Shown here: positions 53,291-62,174 of the stretch, one piece after another
Numbering within the stretch: position 1 is the stretch's first letter
Layout: each line of letters starts with the position of its first letter
Source of the DNA: Streptomyces sp. NBC_01571
GTDB lineage: Bacteria; Actinomycetota; Actinomycetes; Streptomycetales; Streptomycetaceae
Assembly: GCF_026339875.1 (NCBI RefSeq)
Contig: NZ_JAPEPZ010000001.1
Span: 4,402,001-4,466,000, forward strand
Direction of reading: 5' to 3'
Length of the DNA stretch: 64,000 nucleotides
Program-made: the position numbers and the translations under genes
Notes under the pieces: model-generated
Seen by the model: only the letters and a program-made list of their open reading frames with translations
The model's database searches: none
Told to the model about the DNA's origin: nothing

Positions 53291-53869
53291 CTACTTCGCG
53301 CGGTAGCGGCGCATCTTGGCGCGCGCCCCGCAGACCGACATCGAGCACCAGCGGCCGCGGCCGGCCGGGGAGCGGTCGTAGTACGCCCAGTGGCAGGTCG
53401 GCGCCTCGCAGGCCTTCAGCCGGGCCCAGGTGCCTTCGACGAGCGACTCCGCGATGGCCGCTGCGACTCGTGAGGCGAGGGACTCGTTCGCGGCGGGCAA
53501 CGGGGCGTCAGAGGCCGCGAGTACGTCAGGGGCCGAAGGGGCGGCCGATGCCGAGGTGACGGCAGGGGCGGCGGGAGCGAAGCCCGCGCCGCCGTCGCGT
53601 CCGTCGACCATGAGGTACAGGGGCGCCCCGGCCAGCAGCTCGCCGAGCGGGGTGACCGGCTGGTGCGGCGGGTGGTCGGCGTGCGCCAGGCACACCGCGC
53701 GCAGCGACTCGCGCAGTTCGCGTGCCGCCTCCGTGCCGCCTTTCGCGAGGCCGAACGCGGCCCGGCCCTCGGCGGTGTCCAGCCGGTCCGCGCCCGATTC
53801 GAGGTCGAGGGTGTTCACCAGGGACTGGATCAGGACCAGTCGTCCGGGCGCGGGTGCGCGGTCGTTCAT
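53291..53869 (-). CDS. CGNR zinc finger (ABATE-like) regulator
   Basis: A 192-residue protein from ATG 53869. The N-terminal ABATE-like ligand-binding domain starts RLVLIQSLVNTLDLESGADRL. After a central Ala/Pro linker, the C-terminus shows the CGNR-type zinc finger: CEAPTCHWAYYDRSPAGRGRWCSMSVCGARAKMRRY, with Cys pairs 6 and 5 apart and an Arg-rich DNA-binding end. Such proteins are likely transcription regulators. It is divergent from the VOC gene (53960), so it may control it. Confidence 0.87.
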   Translation of the reverse strand: MNDRAPAPGRLVLIQSLVNTLDLESGADRLDTAEGRAAFGLAKGGTEAARELRESLRAVCLAHADHPPHQPVTPLGELLAGAPLYLMVDGRDGGAGFAPAAPAVTSASAAPSAPDVLAASDAPLPAANESLASRVAAAIAESLVEGTWARLKACEAPTCHWAYYDRSPAGRGRWCSMSVCGARAKMRRYRAK

Positions 53870-53959
53870 GGTTGCGACGTTACCTCCTGTGCGGGACCAT
53901 GCAGTAACCGTTACCCCATTCAGGGGTCTACGGGTAACCATTCTTCCTCAGGAGGAGTC

Positions 53960-54337
53960 ATGGCTCTCGCCGAGCTCGGCGTCGTCGTCCTGGACTGTCC
54001 CGACCCGCGCGCACTGGCCGGGTTCTACGCCCAGGTGCTGGGCGGCACCGTGGAATCGGACGAAGGGGACGGAGGCGACACGGACTGGGTGGATCTGAAG
54101 GTGCCCGGCGGACAGTCGTTGGCGTTCCAGGCCGCCCCCGGGCACGTACCGCCGCGATGGCCCGCGCCCGAGGGCTCGCAGCAGTTCCACCTGGACCTGA
54201 CCGTCGACGACCTGGACGCGGCCGAGAAGGGCGTACTCGCGCTCGGAGCGCGGCCGCTGGACACCGAGGACCGCTCGCGGGGCTGGCGGGTCTACGCCGA
54301 CCCGGCGGGGCACCCGTTCTGCCTCTGCGCCTGCTGA
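53960..54337 (+). CDS. VOC superfamily (glyoxalase/bleomycin resistance-like) protein
   Basis: A 125-residue protein with two beta-alpha-beta-beta-beta halves: LGVVVLDCPDPRALAGFYAQVLG and QFHLDLTVDDLDAAEKGVLALGA. The start ATG 53960 has GGAGGAG 3 nt upstream. Catalytic metal ligands are not certain: QQFHLDL carries one His. Function is unknown; the divergent CGNR regulator is a usual partner. It converges on the dead M19 gene with 25 bp between. Confidence 0.85.
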   Translation: MALAELGVVVLDCPDPRALAGFYAQVLGGTVESDEGDGGDTDWVDLKVPGGQSLAFQAAPGHVPPRWPAPEGSQQFHLDLTVDDLDAAEKGVLALGARPLDTEDRSRGWRVYADPAGHPFCLCAC

Positions 54338-54362
54338 CCGGGTCCGGGTCCGGGCGGCCCGC

Positions 54363-55523
54363 TCAGCCGTCCAGATCGGCGATCCTGGCCGTGGACGGCT
54401 CGCGGCGCTGCTGGGCCGCCCGCGCCGTGAAGTCCGCAGTGCGCACGATTCGCTGGACGTTTCCCCAGGTCAGCAGGGCGAGGTCGGCCTCTGACCAGCC
54501 GCGGGCGAAAAGTTCGGCGATCAGGTTCGGGTAGCAGGACGCGTCGGCGAGGTCCTGTGGGTGGGCGGCCCCGGAGTCGTACGTCCCCGAGACACCGACG
54601 CACTCCGGGCCCGCGACGGACCGCACGTGGTCGAGGTGGTCGGCGACGTCCCGCACGGTCGGGCCCGCCTGCTCGGCCGTGAGCGGGACGAGACACACCC
54701 CCTTGGCCGCGCCCAGTCCGGCGAGGACGTCGTCGGAGAGGTTCGCCGGGTGGGGACGCAGCGCGCGGGCCGCGGAGCGGGTGAACAGGACCGGGGCCTT
54801 GGAGGCCGCCAGGGTACGGGCGATGGTGGCGTCCGAGGTCCCGGAGAGGTCGGCGATCACGCCCAGCCGGTTCATCTCGCGCAGCACCTCCTCACCGAAC
54901 CTGGTCAGGCCCGCCTGGCTCGCCCAGGAGGCGCCCGCGAGGGTGAGGACCCGCAGGCCGAGCGAGCGCAGGGCCCGCAGGATGCCGAGCGAGTCGCCGA
55001 GCGCGGCGGCACCGGCCGGGCCCAGCAGCACGGCCACCCGGCGGCAGTGCCGGGCGTCGTTGATCTCGGAGGCGGTGTGGGCCATCCGCAGCCCCTCGGG
55101 GTGGGCCCGGACCACCGTGCGCACCAGGTCCAGCTGCTCCAGGGTGGCGCCGACGGCCCGGTCACCGGCCAGCCCCTCGGGCAGGTGCAGCGACCAGAAC
55201 AGCGCGCCGACATGCCCCTCCCGCAGCCGCGGCACATCCGTGTCCACGGCGCTCTCGCCCACCTCCAGGTCGTACCAGGGCAGGTGTCGCAGCGCCCAGG
55301 GCAGACCGCTGTAGCCGTCGGCGACGGGATGACCGGCGAGGAAACTGCGCGCCCGCTCCAGGGGATCGGCGTCCGGGACGGTCTCCCGCGCCGCCGTCGG
55401 CGCGGACTCCGGGACGTCCAGGTCGGCCGCCCCGGACTCCGGCCCGGCCTTCGCCCAGGCAGTGGGCCGGTCGAGCTCCGCCACCTCGGGGGTGGGGTGC
55501 AGTTCTTCCTGCAGGTCTGCCAT
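54363..55523 (-). CDS. Pseudo-dipeptidase: M19-fold protein without active-site residues
   Basis: A 386-residue protein from ATG 55523, clearly homologous to the adjacent membrane dipeptidase (VADGYSGLPWALR..., [51 protein letters not shown]). Yet every catalytic residue of the active gene differs: His23 and Asp25 become Tyr71 and Gly73, Glu126 becomes Ala170, His153 becomes Gly, His194 becomes Gly, His215 becomes Arg and Asp323 becomes Thr. It also has a ~50-residue N-terminal extension. It cannot bind the binuclear zinc site, so a structural or regulatory role is inferred. It is 124 bp downstream of the active copy, same strand. Confidence 0.88.
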   Translation of the reverse strand: MADLQEELHPTPEVAELDRPTAWAKAGPESGAADLDVPESAPTAARETVPDADPLERARSFLAGHPVADGYSGLPWALRHLPWYDLEVGESAVDTDVPRLREGHVGALFWSLHLPEGLAGDRAVGATLEQLDLVRTVVRAHPEGLRMAHTASEINDARHCRRVAVLLGPAGAAALGDSLGILRALRSLGLRVLTLAGASWASQAGLTRFGEEVLREMNRLGVIADLSGTSDATIARTLAASKAPVLFTRSAARALRPHPANLSDDVLAGLGAAKGVCLVPLTAEQAGPTVRDVADHLDHVRSVAGPECVGVSGTYDSGAAHPQDLADASCYPNLIAELFARGWSEADLALLTWGNVQRIVRTADFTARAAQQRREPSTARIADLDG

Positions 55524-55647
55524 GGCGTGGCTCCGTTGGGTGGACGGTGATCGCAGTACCGTCACCGTCGCACGGGGCGCGGGGGAGCTTCCTGGTGGAC
55601 GGGGCGTTCGGGGGTACGGCCCGTCCACCGGGAAGCGTCCGGAGCGG

Positions 55648-56835
55648 TCAGCCGTCCAGCTGTCGCAACGTCGCGTTCGACGGGCCGCGCGTCGCCCGCA
55701 GGTCGCGGGCCACGTCCTCGGCCGCGCCCAGCACCCGTACCGCGTTCTGCCAGGTCAGCTTGGCGAGGTCGGCGCGGGACCAGCCGCGGGCGAACAGTTC
55801 CGCGATCAGGTTCGGATAGCCGGAGACGTCGTCGAGGCCCTCGGGCGTGAACGCCGTGCCGTCGTAGTCGCCGCCGATGCCGAGGTGGTCGACGCCCGCG
55901 ACCTCGCGCATGTGGTCGAGGTGGTCCGCCACCGTCGACACCGTGGCGACGGGCCGCGGGTTGGTCTCCTCGAAGGCGCGGTGGACCTTCATTCCCTCGG
56001 GGGTGGTGTCGAGGTGGTGGAGGCCGTGCGCGCGCATGTTCTCGTCGGCCGCGGCCGTCCAGTCGACCGCGGCCTGCAGGACGAACTTCGGTACGAACGT
56101 CACCATCGCCACTCCCCCGTTGGCGGGCAGCCGCTCCAGGACGTCGTCCGGGATGTTGCGCGGGTGGTCGCAGACCGCGCGCGAGGAGGAGTGCGAGAAG
56201 ATCACCGGGGCGGCGGAGGTGTCCAGCGCGTCCCGCATGGTCGTCGCCGCGACGTGCGAGAGGTCGACCAGCATGCCCTCGCGGTTCATCTCCCGGACGA
56301 CCTCGCGGCCGAAGGCCGACAGACCGCCGACGGCGGGGACGTCCGTGGCCGAGTCCGCCCACGCGACGTTGTCGTTGTGGGTGAGCGTCATGTACCGCAC
56401 GCCCAGCGCGTACAACCCCCGCAGCGCGCCGAGGGAGTTGTCGATGGAGTGACCGCCCTCCGCGCCCATGAGCGAGGCGATACGGCCCTCCGCCCGCGCC
56501 GCGGTCATGTCCGCCGCCGTCAGCGCGGCCCGCAGGTGGGCCGGGTGACGGTCGATCAACTGTCGTACGCAGTCGATCTGTTCGAGCGTCATGGTGAGCG
56601 GGTCGGGCAGGTCCGAGCGGACGTACACCGACCAGTACTGCGCGCCGACGCCGCCGGCGCGCAGGCGCGCCAGGTCGGTGTGCAGATGGGCGCTCTGGTC
56701 GGCGGCGATGTCACGGGCGCCGAGGTCGTAGCGGACCTGCTCGCGCAGGGCCCAGGGCAGGTCGTTGTGCCCGTCGACCACGGGGAACTCCCGCAGCAGG
56801 TCCCGGGCTTCGTCGAGGGAGGCCATCCGCGTCAC
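55648..56835 (-). CDS. Membrane dipeptidase (peptidase family M19)
   Basis: A 395-residue enzyme of the renal dipeptidase family from GTG 56835; the GTG overlaps the purE stop by 4 bp (GTGA). Binuclear zinc ligands are in place: VVDGHND (His23, Asp25), LMGAEGGHS (Glu126), DLSHV (His194), FSHSSSR (His215), with substrate-binding LTHND (His153) and GGDYDG (Asp323). It cuts dipeptides, and some relatives cut beta-lactams or D-amino-acid peptides. There is no signal peptide, so it is cytosolic or membrane-associated by other means. It is transcribed with purK-purE. Confidence 0.93.
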   Translation of the reverse strand: MTRMASLDEARDLLREFPVVDGHNDLPWALREQVRYDLGARDIAADQSAHLHTDLARLRAGGVGAQYWSVYVRSDLPDPLTMTLEQIDCVRQLIDRHPAHLRAALTAADMTAARAEGRIASLMGAEGGHSIDNSLGALRGLYALGVRYMTLTHNDNVAWADSATDVPAVGGLSAFGREVVREMNREGMLVDLSHVAATTMRDALDTSAAPVIFSHSSSRAVCDHPRNIPDDVLERLPANGGVAMVTFVPKFVLQAAVDWTAAADENMRAHGLHHLDTTPEGMKVHRAFEETNPRPVATVSTVADHLDHMREVAGVDHLGIGGDYDGTAFTPEGLDDVSGYPNLIAELFARGWSRADLAKLTWQNAVRVLGAAEDVARDLRATRGPSNATLRQLDG

Positions 56836-57356
56836 TTCCCGAAGCCGAAGCCGCCGGCCGCGCCCTCGACCTTGGCCCGCAGCCGCTTGCCCTTCTCGGT
56901 GGCCTGGTCGTTCAGCTCCTGCTGGAAGTCCCGCATGCGGGTGAGGAGTTCCTCGTCGTGCGCGGCGAGGATCCGGGCCGCCAGCAGGCCGGCGTTGCGC
57001 GCGCCGCCGACGGAGACGGTGGCGACGGGGACGCCGGCCGGCATCTGCACGATCGACAGCAGTGAGTCCATGCCGTCGAGGTACTTCAGCGGGACCGGAA
57101 CGCCGATGACGGGCAGCGGGGTGACGGAGGCGAGCATCCCGGGCAGGTGGGCGGCGCCGCCGGCACCCGCGATGATCGCCTTGAGCCCACGCCCCGCGGC
57201 CTGCTCGCCGTAGGCGATCATCTCGTGCGGCATGCGGTGCGCGGAGACGACGTCGACCTCGTAGGGGATCTCGAACTCGTGGAGGGCCTGGGCGGCGGCC
57301 TCCATGACGGGCCAGTCGGAGTCCGACCCCATGACGATGCCTACAACTGGGCTCAT
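56832..57356 (-). CDS. purE: N5-carboxyaminoimidazole ribonucleotide mutase
   Basis: A 174-residue PurE class I protein ([21 protein letters not shown]...) converting N5-CAIR to CAIR in purine synthesis. The motif GSDSDWP, the His-containing [10 protein letters not shown] and [11 protein letters not shown] are characteristic. ATG 57356 overlaps the purK stop by 4 bp, so the two are coupled. Its own stop overlaps the GTG of the M19 gene, making a three-gene unit purK-purE-M19. Confidence 0.96.
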   Translation of the reverse strand: MSPVVGIVMGSDSDWPVMEAAAQALHEFEIPYEVDVVSAHRMPHEMIAYGEQAAGRGLKAIIAGAGGAAHLPGMLASVTPLPVIGVPVPLKYLDGMDSLLSIVQMPAGVPVATVSVGGARNAGLLAARILAAHDEELLTRMRDFQQELNDQATEKGKRLRAKVEGAAGGFGFGK

Positions 57357-58525
57357 TCTGTGATCGTGCCTCTCAGGTAACCGGCTGCGTGACGGGCGCG
57401 ATCGAGGACGTCGTCCAGGTCGTCGCCGTAGGTGTTGACGTGGCCGACCTTGCGGCCGGGCTTCACGTCCTTGCCGTACATGTGGATCTTCAGTTGGGGG
57501 TCGCGGGCCATGCAGTGCAGGTACGCGGAGTACATGTCCGGGTAGTCGCCGCCGAGGACGTTGACCATGACCGTCCACCTGGCGCGCGGGCGCGGGTCGC
57601 CGAGGGGGAGGTCGAGGACCGCGCGGACATGGTTGGCGAACTGGGAGGTGATCGCGCCGTCCTGGCTCCAGTGGCCCGAGTTGTGCGGGCGCATGGCCAG
57701 CTCGTTGACGAGGATGCCGGGCGTCCCGTCGGGCTCGCGGATCTCGAACAGTTCGACGGCCAGGTGGCCCACGACGCCGAGTTCCTTCGCGATGCGCAGG
57801 GCGAGCTCCTCGGCCCTCAGGGCCAGCTCGTCCGAGATCCCGGGCGCGGGGGCGATCACCGTGTCGCAGACGCCGCCGACCTGCTGGGACTCGACGACCG
57901 GGTACGCGACCGCCTGGCCGTGCGGTGAGCGGACGACGTTCGCCGCGAGTTCCCGTACGAAGTCGACCTTCTCCTCGGCCAGCACGGGGACGCCGGCGCG
58001 GAAGGGTTCGGCCGCCTCCTCCAGGGAGCGTACGAACCAGACCCCCTTGCCGTCGTAGCCGCCGCGGACGGTCTTCAGGATCACCGGAAAACCGTCGCCC
58101 TCGGCGCCGGGCGCGAGACCCTCGGCCGCGAAGGCGGCGACGTCGTCGACGTCGCTCACGATCCGGTGCCGCGGGCAGGGCACGCCGATCGCGTCGAGCT
58201 TCGCGCGCATCACACCCTTGTCCTGGGCGTGCACGAGCGCGTCGGGGCCCGGGCGGACGGGAATGCCGTCCGCCTCCAGGGCCCGCAGATGCTCGCTGGG
58301 GACGTGTTCGTGATCGAAGGTGATCACATCGCAGCCCCGTGCGAAGTCACGCAGCGTGTCGAGGTCGCGATAGTCGCCGATGACGACATCGCCGACCACT
58401 TGCGCCGCGGAATCCTGCGGGGTGTCACTGAGGAGCTTGAACCTGATGCCGAGCGGGATGCCCGCCTCGTGTGTCATACGAGCGAGCTGACCCCCGCCGA
58501 CCATGCCGACTACCGGGAACGTCAC
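57353..58525 (-). CDS. purK: N5-carboxyaminoimidazole ribonucleotide synthase
   Basis: A 390-residue ATP-grasp enzyme from GTG 58525 ([17 protein letters not shown]). It makes N5-CAIR from AIR, bicarbonate and ATP. The N-terminal [11 protein letters not shown]-grasp segment [30 protein letters not shown] and [14 protein letters not shown] all fit PurK. Length is usual. It is translated together with purE (ATGA overlap) and divergent from GtrA across 244 bp. Confidence 0.96.
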   Translation of the reverse strand: MTFPVVGMVGGGQLARMTHEAGIPLGIRFKLLSDTPQDSAAQVVGDVVIGDYRDLDTLRDFARGCDVITFDHEHVPSEHLRALEADGIPVRPGPDALVHAQDKGVMRAKLDAIGVPCPRHRIVSDVDDVAAFAAEGLAPGAEGDGFPVILKTVRGGYDGKGVWFVRSLEEAAEPFRAGVPVLAEEKVDFVRELAANVVRSPHGQAVAYPVVESQQVGGVCDTVIAPAPGISDELALRAEELALRIAKELGVVGHLAVELFEIREPDGTPGILVNELAMRPHNSGHWSQDGAITSQFANHVRAVLDLPLGDPRPRARWTVMVNVLGGDYPDMYSAYLHCMARDPQLKIHMYGKDVKPGRKVGHVNTYGDDLDDVLDRARHAAGYLRGTITE

Positions 58526-58769
58526 GCTCCAAGAGTATCGGCCGCGCCGCGGGGACCGGATTCCGCTCTCCGCACCCCGGTCCCCGGCCGCCGCGCGGCC
58601 CGCCCGTCCCCCTGGCGTACGCCCCGCGCCCGCCACCGTCGGTGACCCGCTTTTTCCCCACCCGTGAGTCTGCCCACAGGCAGCACAGGGAGCCGCTGGT
58701 TAGCATGGCCGGGTTGAAATAACCGAACGACGACCGACCGATGACCGATCGACGGGGGCTGGCGACACC

Positions 58770-59345
58770 ATGGGCAGTGCTTCTTCGGGGCTTCATACGA
58801 GGCCTCGCAGCGCGGTTCGCCGCCGGTTCGACCAGCTCCTGCGCGAAGTCGCCAAATTCGGCGCGGTCGGCGGGGCGGGGCTGCTCGTCAACCTGGTGAC
58901 CTTCAACCTGGTCCGGCACGCCACCGGGCTGCAGGTCGTCCGGGCCAGCGTCATCGCCACGATCGTCGCCATCGTCTTCAACTACGTCGGGTTCCGCTAC
59001 TTCACCTACCGGGACCGCGACCGCGGCGGCCGTACCCGGGAGATGACCCTCTTCGTGCTGTTCAGCGCGGTGGGGCTGGTCATCGAGAACGGTGTGCTGT
59101 ACGTGGCGACGTACGGCTTCGGCTGGGACAGCCCGCTGCAGAGCAACGTCTTCAAGTTCGTCGGCATCGGCATCGCGACCCTCTTCCGCTTCTGGTCGTA
59201 CCGCACCTGGGTGTTCCGCACGCTGCCGGCCGAGGAGCCCGCGACCGAGCCGGAGCCCGGGGCGGTGCTGCGGACGCGGCCCGTCCTCGACGCGGAGACG
59301 CAGGCCGGCGCCGAGCGCGCGCCGGCCAGGGCCCGGGCCAACTAG
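58770..59345 (+). CDS. GtrA family membrane protein
   Basis: A 191-residue protein with four helices typical of GtrA/flippase-like proteins: KFGAVGGAGLLVNLVTFNLV, ASVIATIVAIVFNYVGFRYF, MTLFVLFSAVGLVIENGVLY and NVFKFVGIGIATLFRFWSYR. Charged loops carry TYRDRDRGGR. GtrA proteins are linked to movement of lipid-linked sugars across the membrane, which would suit the polysaccharide genes nearby. C-terminal ~35 residues are acidic and probably cytosolic. It is 55 bp from the stop of the convergent sensor kinase. Confidence 0.9.
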   Translation: MGSASSGLHTRPRSAVRRRFDQLLREVAKFGAVGGAGLLVNLVTFNLVRHATGLQVVRASVIATIVAIVFNYVGFRYFTYRDRDRGGRTREMTLFVLFSAVGLVIENGVLYVATYGFGWDSPLQSNVFKFVGIGIATLFRFWSYRTWVFRTLPAEEPATEPEPGAVLRTRPVLDAETQAGAERAPARARAN

Positions 59346-59400
59346 GGCAGGCGTCTCCGCGCACCCGCCGTGGGACCCTCCGCCGCGCCGGAGCCCCGCG

Positions 59401-60678
59401 TCACCGGACCGTCGGCTCCTCGTCGTCCACCAGCGGAGGCCTCTTCAGCGGCGTACGCGACAGGAACAGGCCGAACACCGGCGGTTGCGCCTGCAGCATC
59501 TCCAGACGGCCCCCGTCGGCCTCCGCGAGGTCGCGGGCGACCGCGAGACCGATACCGGTGGAGTTGCGGCCGCTGATCGTGCGCTCGAAGATGCGGGCGC
59601 CCAGGTCGGTGGGGACCCCGGGGCCATCGTCCGTGACCTCGACGACGGCCTGGTTGCCGGTGACGCGGGTACGCAGGGCGACGGTGCCGCCGCCGTGCAT
59701 GAGCGAGTTCTCGATGAGCGCGGCCAGCACCTGGGCGACCGCGCCCGGGGTGCCGACCGCCCGCAGGTGCCGCTTGCCGGAGCTGACGATGGCGCGGCCC
59801 GCGCTGCGGTAGGCGGGACGCCACTCCTCCAGCTGCTGCTTGATGACCTCGTCGAGGTCGAAGGAGACGGCGGAGCCCGTACGGGGGTCTCGGGCGTTGG
59901 TCAGCAGCCGCTCCACGACGTCCGTGAGCCGCTCGACCTGGGTGAGCGCGATCGTCGCCTCCTCCTTCACGATGTCCGGATCATCCGTGAGGGTGATTTC
60001 CTCCAGCCGCATCGAGAGGGCCGTGAGGGGCGTACGGAGCTGGTGGGAGGCGTCGGCGGCCAGGCGGCGCTCGGCGGTCAGCATGCGGGCGATGCGCTCC
60101 GCGCTGCCGTCCAGGACGTCCGCGACACGGTCCAGCTCCGGGACGCCGTAGCGCTTGTGGCGGGGGCGGGGGTCGCCGGAGCCGAGCCGCTCGGCGGTCT
60201 CCGCGAGGTCGGTGAGCGGGGAGGCCAGGCGGTTGGCCTGGCGTACGGCGAGCAGGACGGCGGCGATGATCGCGAGCAGGGCGACCGCGGCGATGATCAG
60301 GAGCGTGCGGCCGACCTCGCGGGTCACGGCCGAGCGGGGCTCCTGGACGACGACCGTCTCGCCCTCCTCGCCCTTGGCCGTGGAGTGGATGACGTCACCG
60401 CTGGGCTGGATCCCGACCTCGACGGGGGCCTGGCCGGGGACCCGGATCACGGCGTAGCGGTCCTCGGCGACCTGGTTCTTGAGGATCTCCGCGTTGATGT
60501 GTTCCTCGCCGAGGATGCGGCTGTCCACGATGCTGGCGAGGCGCAGGGCCTCGGAGTCCACGCGTTCCTGGGCGCTGTTGCTGATGGTGCGGGTCTCGAC
60601 GATCACGAGGGAGACGCCGAAGACGGCGATCACCACGAGGACGACGGAGAGGGTGGACTGGATGAGGCGGCGACGCAC
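59401..60678 (-). CDS. Two-component sensor histidine kinase
   Basis: A 425-residue membrane kinase from GTG 60678, chosen for GGAGGG 4 nt upstream and because the first helix begins within 3 residues. A first helix (~3-28), an extracytoplasmic sensor of ~110 residues, and a second helix (RTLLIIAAVALLAIIAAVLL) are followed by HAMP. HisKA has ASHQLRTPLTALSM, and HATPase_c has ENSLMHGG, DDGPGVP and GIGLAVARDL. It acts with the regulator gene at 61004, but the two are separated by 325 bp containing repeats, rather than a tight operon. Signal unknown. Confidence 0.9.
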   Translation of the reverse strand: MRRRLIQSTLSVVLVVIAVFGVSLVIVETRTISNSAQERVDSEALRLASIVDSRILGEEHINAEILKNQVAEDRYAVIRVPGQAPVEVGIQPSGDVIHSTAKGEEGETVVVQEPRSAVTREVGRTLLIIAAVALLAIIAAVLLAVRQANRLASPLTDLAETAERLGSGDPRPRHKRYGVPELDRVADVLDGSAERIARMLTAERRLAADASHQLRTPLTALSMRLEEITLTDDPDIVKEEATIALTQVERLTDVVERLLTNARDPRTGSAVSFDLDEVIKQQLEEWRPAYRSAGRAIVSSGKRHLRAVGTPGAVAQVLAALIENSLMHGGGTVALRTRVTGNQAVVEVTDDGPGVPTDLGARIFERTISGRNSTGIGLAVARDLAEADGGRLEMLQAQPPVFGLFLSRTPLKRPPLVDDEEPTVR

Positions 60679-60740
60679 GGGGCCCTCCGGGCGGGTGGCT
60701 GTACGGGGACCAGTGTGCACTGTCGCGGTGGCGGACGGGT

Positions 60741-60868
60741 TCTTCCGCCCCCGCCGCCCCTACCCGTCCCGTCCCTGGCGGCTTCGCCCCCGGTCCCCCG
60801 CCAGGGGCGCTGCGCCCCCGGACCGCCGCTTCGCCCGAAGGGCTCGTCCTCGAACGCCGGACGGGCTG
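60741..60868. repeat. Dispersed Streptomyces-type intergenic repeat, copy C
   Basis: Similar over ~125 bp to copy B (25034-25161): TTCCGCCCCCGCCGCCCCTA, hairpin-forming GC blocks, CGCTTCGCCCGAAGGGCTCG and CTCGAACGCCGGACGGGCTG. Its end (60843-60868) is repeated inverted at 60916-60941. Confidence 0.88.
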
Positions 60869-60915
60869 CAATACATGACCCCGGGCCTCGGCCTTTCAGC
60901 GCGGGCGCGCGCCCT

Positions 60916-60990
60916 CAGCCCGTCCGGCGTTCGAGGACGAGGCCGTTCAGGCCGAACGGGGGGTCCGGGGGCGGAGCCCCCAGGGTCGGC
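60916..60990. repeat. Inverted copy D, making a 26-bp inverted repeat with copy C
   Basis: The 26 nt at 60916-60941 are the exact reverse complement of 60843-60868, with 47 bp between the arms. The inverted element continues to a hairpin GGGGGC-GGA-GCCCCC (60967-60981). The whole C+D structure sits between the response regulator stop and the kinase start, so it may divide the transcript. Confidence 0.88.
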
Positions 60991-61003
60991 GACGGGCCTC
61001 GTG

Positions 61004-61681
61004 TCAGCTCTTCTCGAAGCGGAAACCGACACCCCGTACCGTCGCGATGTACCGCGGATTCGCCGCATCGTCACCGAGCTTCTTGCGCAGCCAGGAGATG
61101 TGCATGTCGAGGGTCTTGGTGGACGACCACCACGTGGTGTCCCAGACCTCGCGCATCAGCTGGTCCCGGGTGACGACCCGCCCCGCGTCCCGGACCAGCA
61201 CCCTCAGCAGGTCGAACTCCTTGGCCGTGAGCTGGAGTTCCTCGTCACCCATCCAGGCCCGGTGCGACTCGACGTCGATCCGTACGCCGTGCGTGGCGGG
61301 CGGCTGCTGCGGCTCCGCGGCGCCGCGCCGGAGGAGGGCCCGGACGCGGGCGAGCAGTTCGGCGAGGCGGAACGGCTTGGTCACGTAGTCGTCGGCGCCC
61401 GCGTCGAGACCGACGACGGTGTCCACCTCGTCGGCGCGCGCGGTCAGGATGAGGATGGGGACGGTGTGGCCTTCGGCACGGAGTCGGCGGGCCACTTCCA
61501 GGCCGTCCATTCCGGGCAGCCCCAGGTCCAGGACGACCAGGTCGACGCCGCCCTGCATTCCGGCGTCGAGCGCGGTGGGGCCGTCCTCGCGCACTTCGAC
61601 CTCGTAACCCTCCCGGCGCAGGGCACGGGCCAGCGGCTCCGAGATGGACGCGTCGTCCTCGGCGAGCAGTACACGGGTCAT
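61004..61681 (-). CDS. OmpR-family response regulator
   Basis: A 225-residue regulator from ATG 61681. Receiver phospho-site Asp52 is in VVLDLGLPGMDG, preceded by acidic pocket EDD (8-10), with LTARADEVD and the KPF turn (VTKPFRLAELL). The C-terminal winged helix has LTAKEFDLLRVLVRDAG and ...TLDMHISWLRKKLGDD with GVGFRFEKS. It is expected to partner the kinase at 59401. The 493-bp region on its other side faces the POT transporter, one potential target. Confidence 0.93.
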   Translation of the reverse strand: MTRVLLAEDDASISEPLARALRREGYEVEVREDGPTALDAGMQGGVDLVVLDLGLPGMDGLEVARRLRAEGHTVPILILTARADEVDTVVGLDAGADDYVTKPFRLAELLARVRALLRRGAAEPQQPPATHGVRIDVESHRAWMGDEELQLTAKEFDLLRVLVRDAGRVVTRDQLMREVWDTTWWSSTKTLDMHISWLRKKLGDDAANPRYIATVRGVGFRFEKS

Positions 61682-62174
61682 GGGGTGATGGTAGTCCGCC
61701 TCGGACAGCACCTGTGGTGTGATCGGCGACCGGGATTCTTACCTTCGGCCGGCCGGAGAGCCGCCTTCGGCTGTGGGGCGCGATCTCGGGTGGGGCCTTC
61801 GAATGCGCTTCCGTGGTTCCATTGTCACCTGTGATCCATCTCTCAAGTCCTTCCATATGCCGCATTGACATGTCGTATGGTGACTGAACGCCTGTAGCAC
61901 CGCACGAGGACCTTTGGCGCGTTACGTGACGCTGAGGGTCTCTTTTGTGTGCGGGCTGGTGTTTCGCCAGCCTTGAAAGGAATGACCTGTGGCCGGGCCC
62001 GAGCGCATCGACGCGTGACGGGCGTGGATCCCGGTGGTCGCCGTGCATCGCTTCGCAATCCGGAGCGGACTCCCCGTGGGCGTGGGGTGGACGGGTCGGA
62101 CCTCGCCGGTGCCGGCCGCCCCCCACCGGGCGCGCCACGTTCCAGCAGCGCGTCCCGACCAGCAAGGAACGACC
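61682..62174. other. Long intergenic region upstream of the peptide transporter
   Basis: About 490 bp with AT-richer DNA (61820-61960) typical of promoter regions. A TTGACA-like box is at about 61865. A small hairpin GGCTGG...CCAGCC lies near 61953-61974, shortly before AAGGAATG. I see no convincing leader peptide or riboswitch. It is shared by the divergent regulator and transporter genes. Confidence 0.4.

Noticed and set aside
59092..61173. A 693-codon plus-strand frame
   Set aside because: It crosses the real kinase gene, the GtrA end and intergenic repeats, with no conserved domain.
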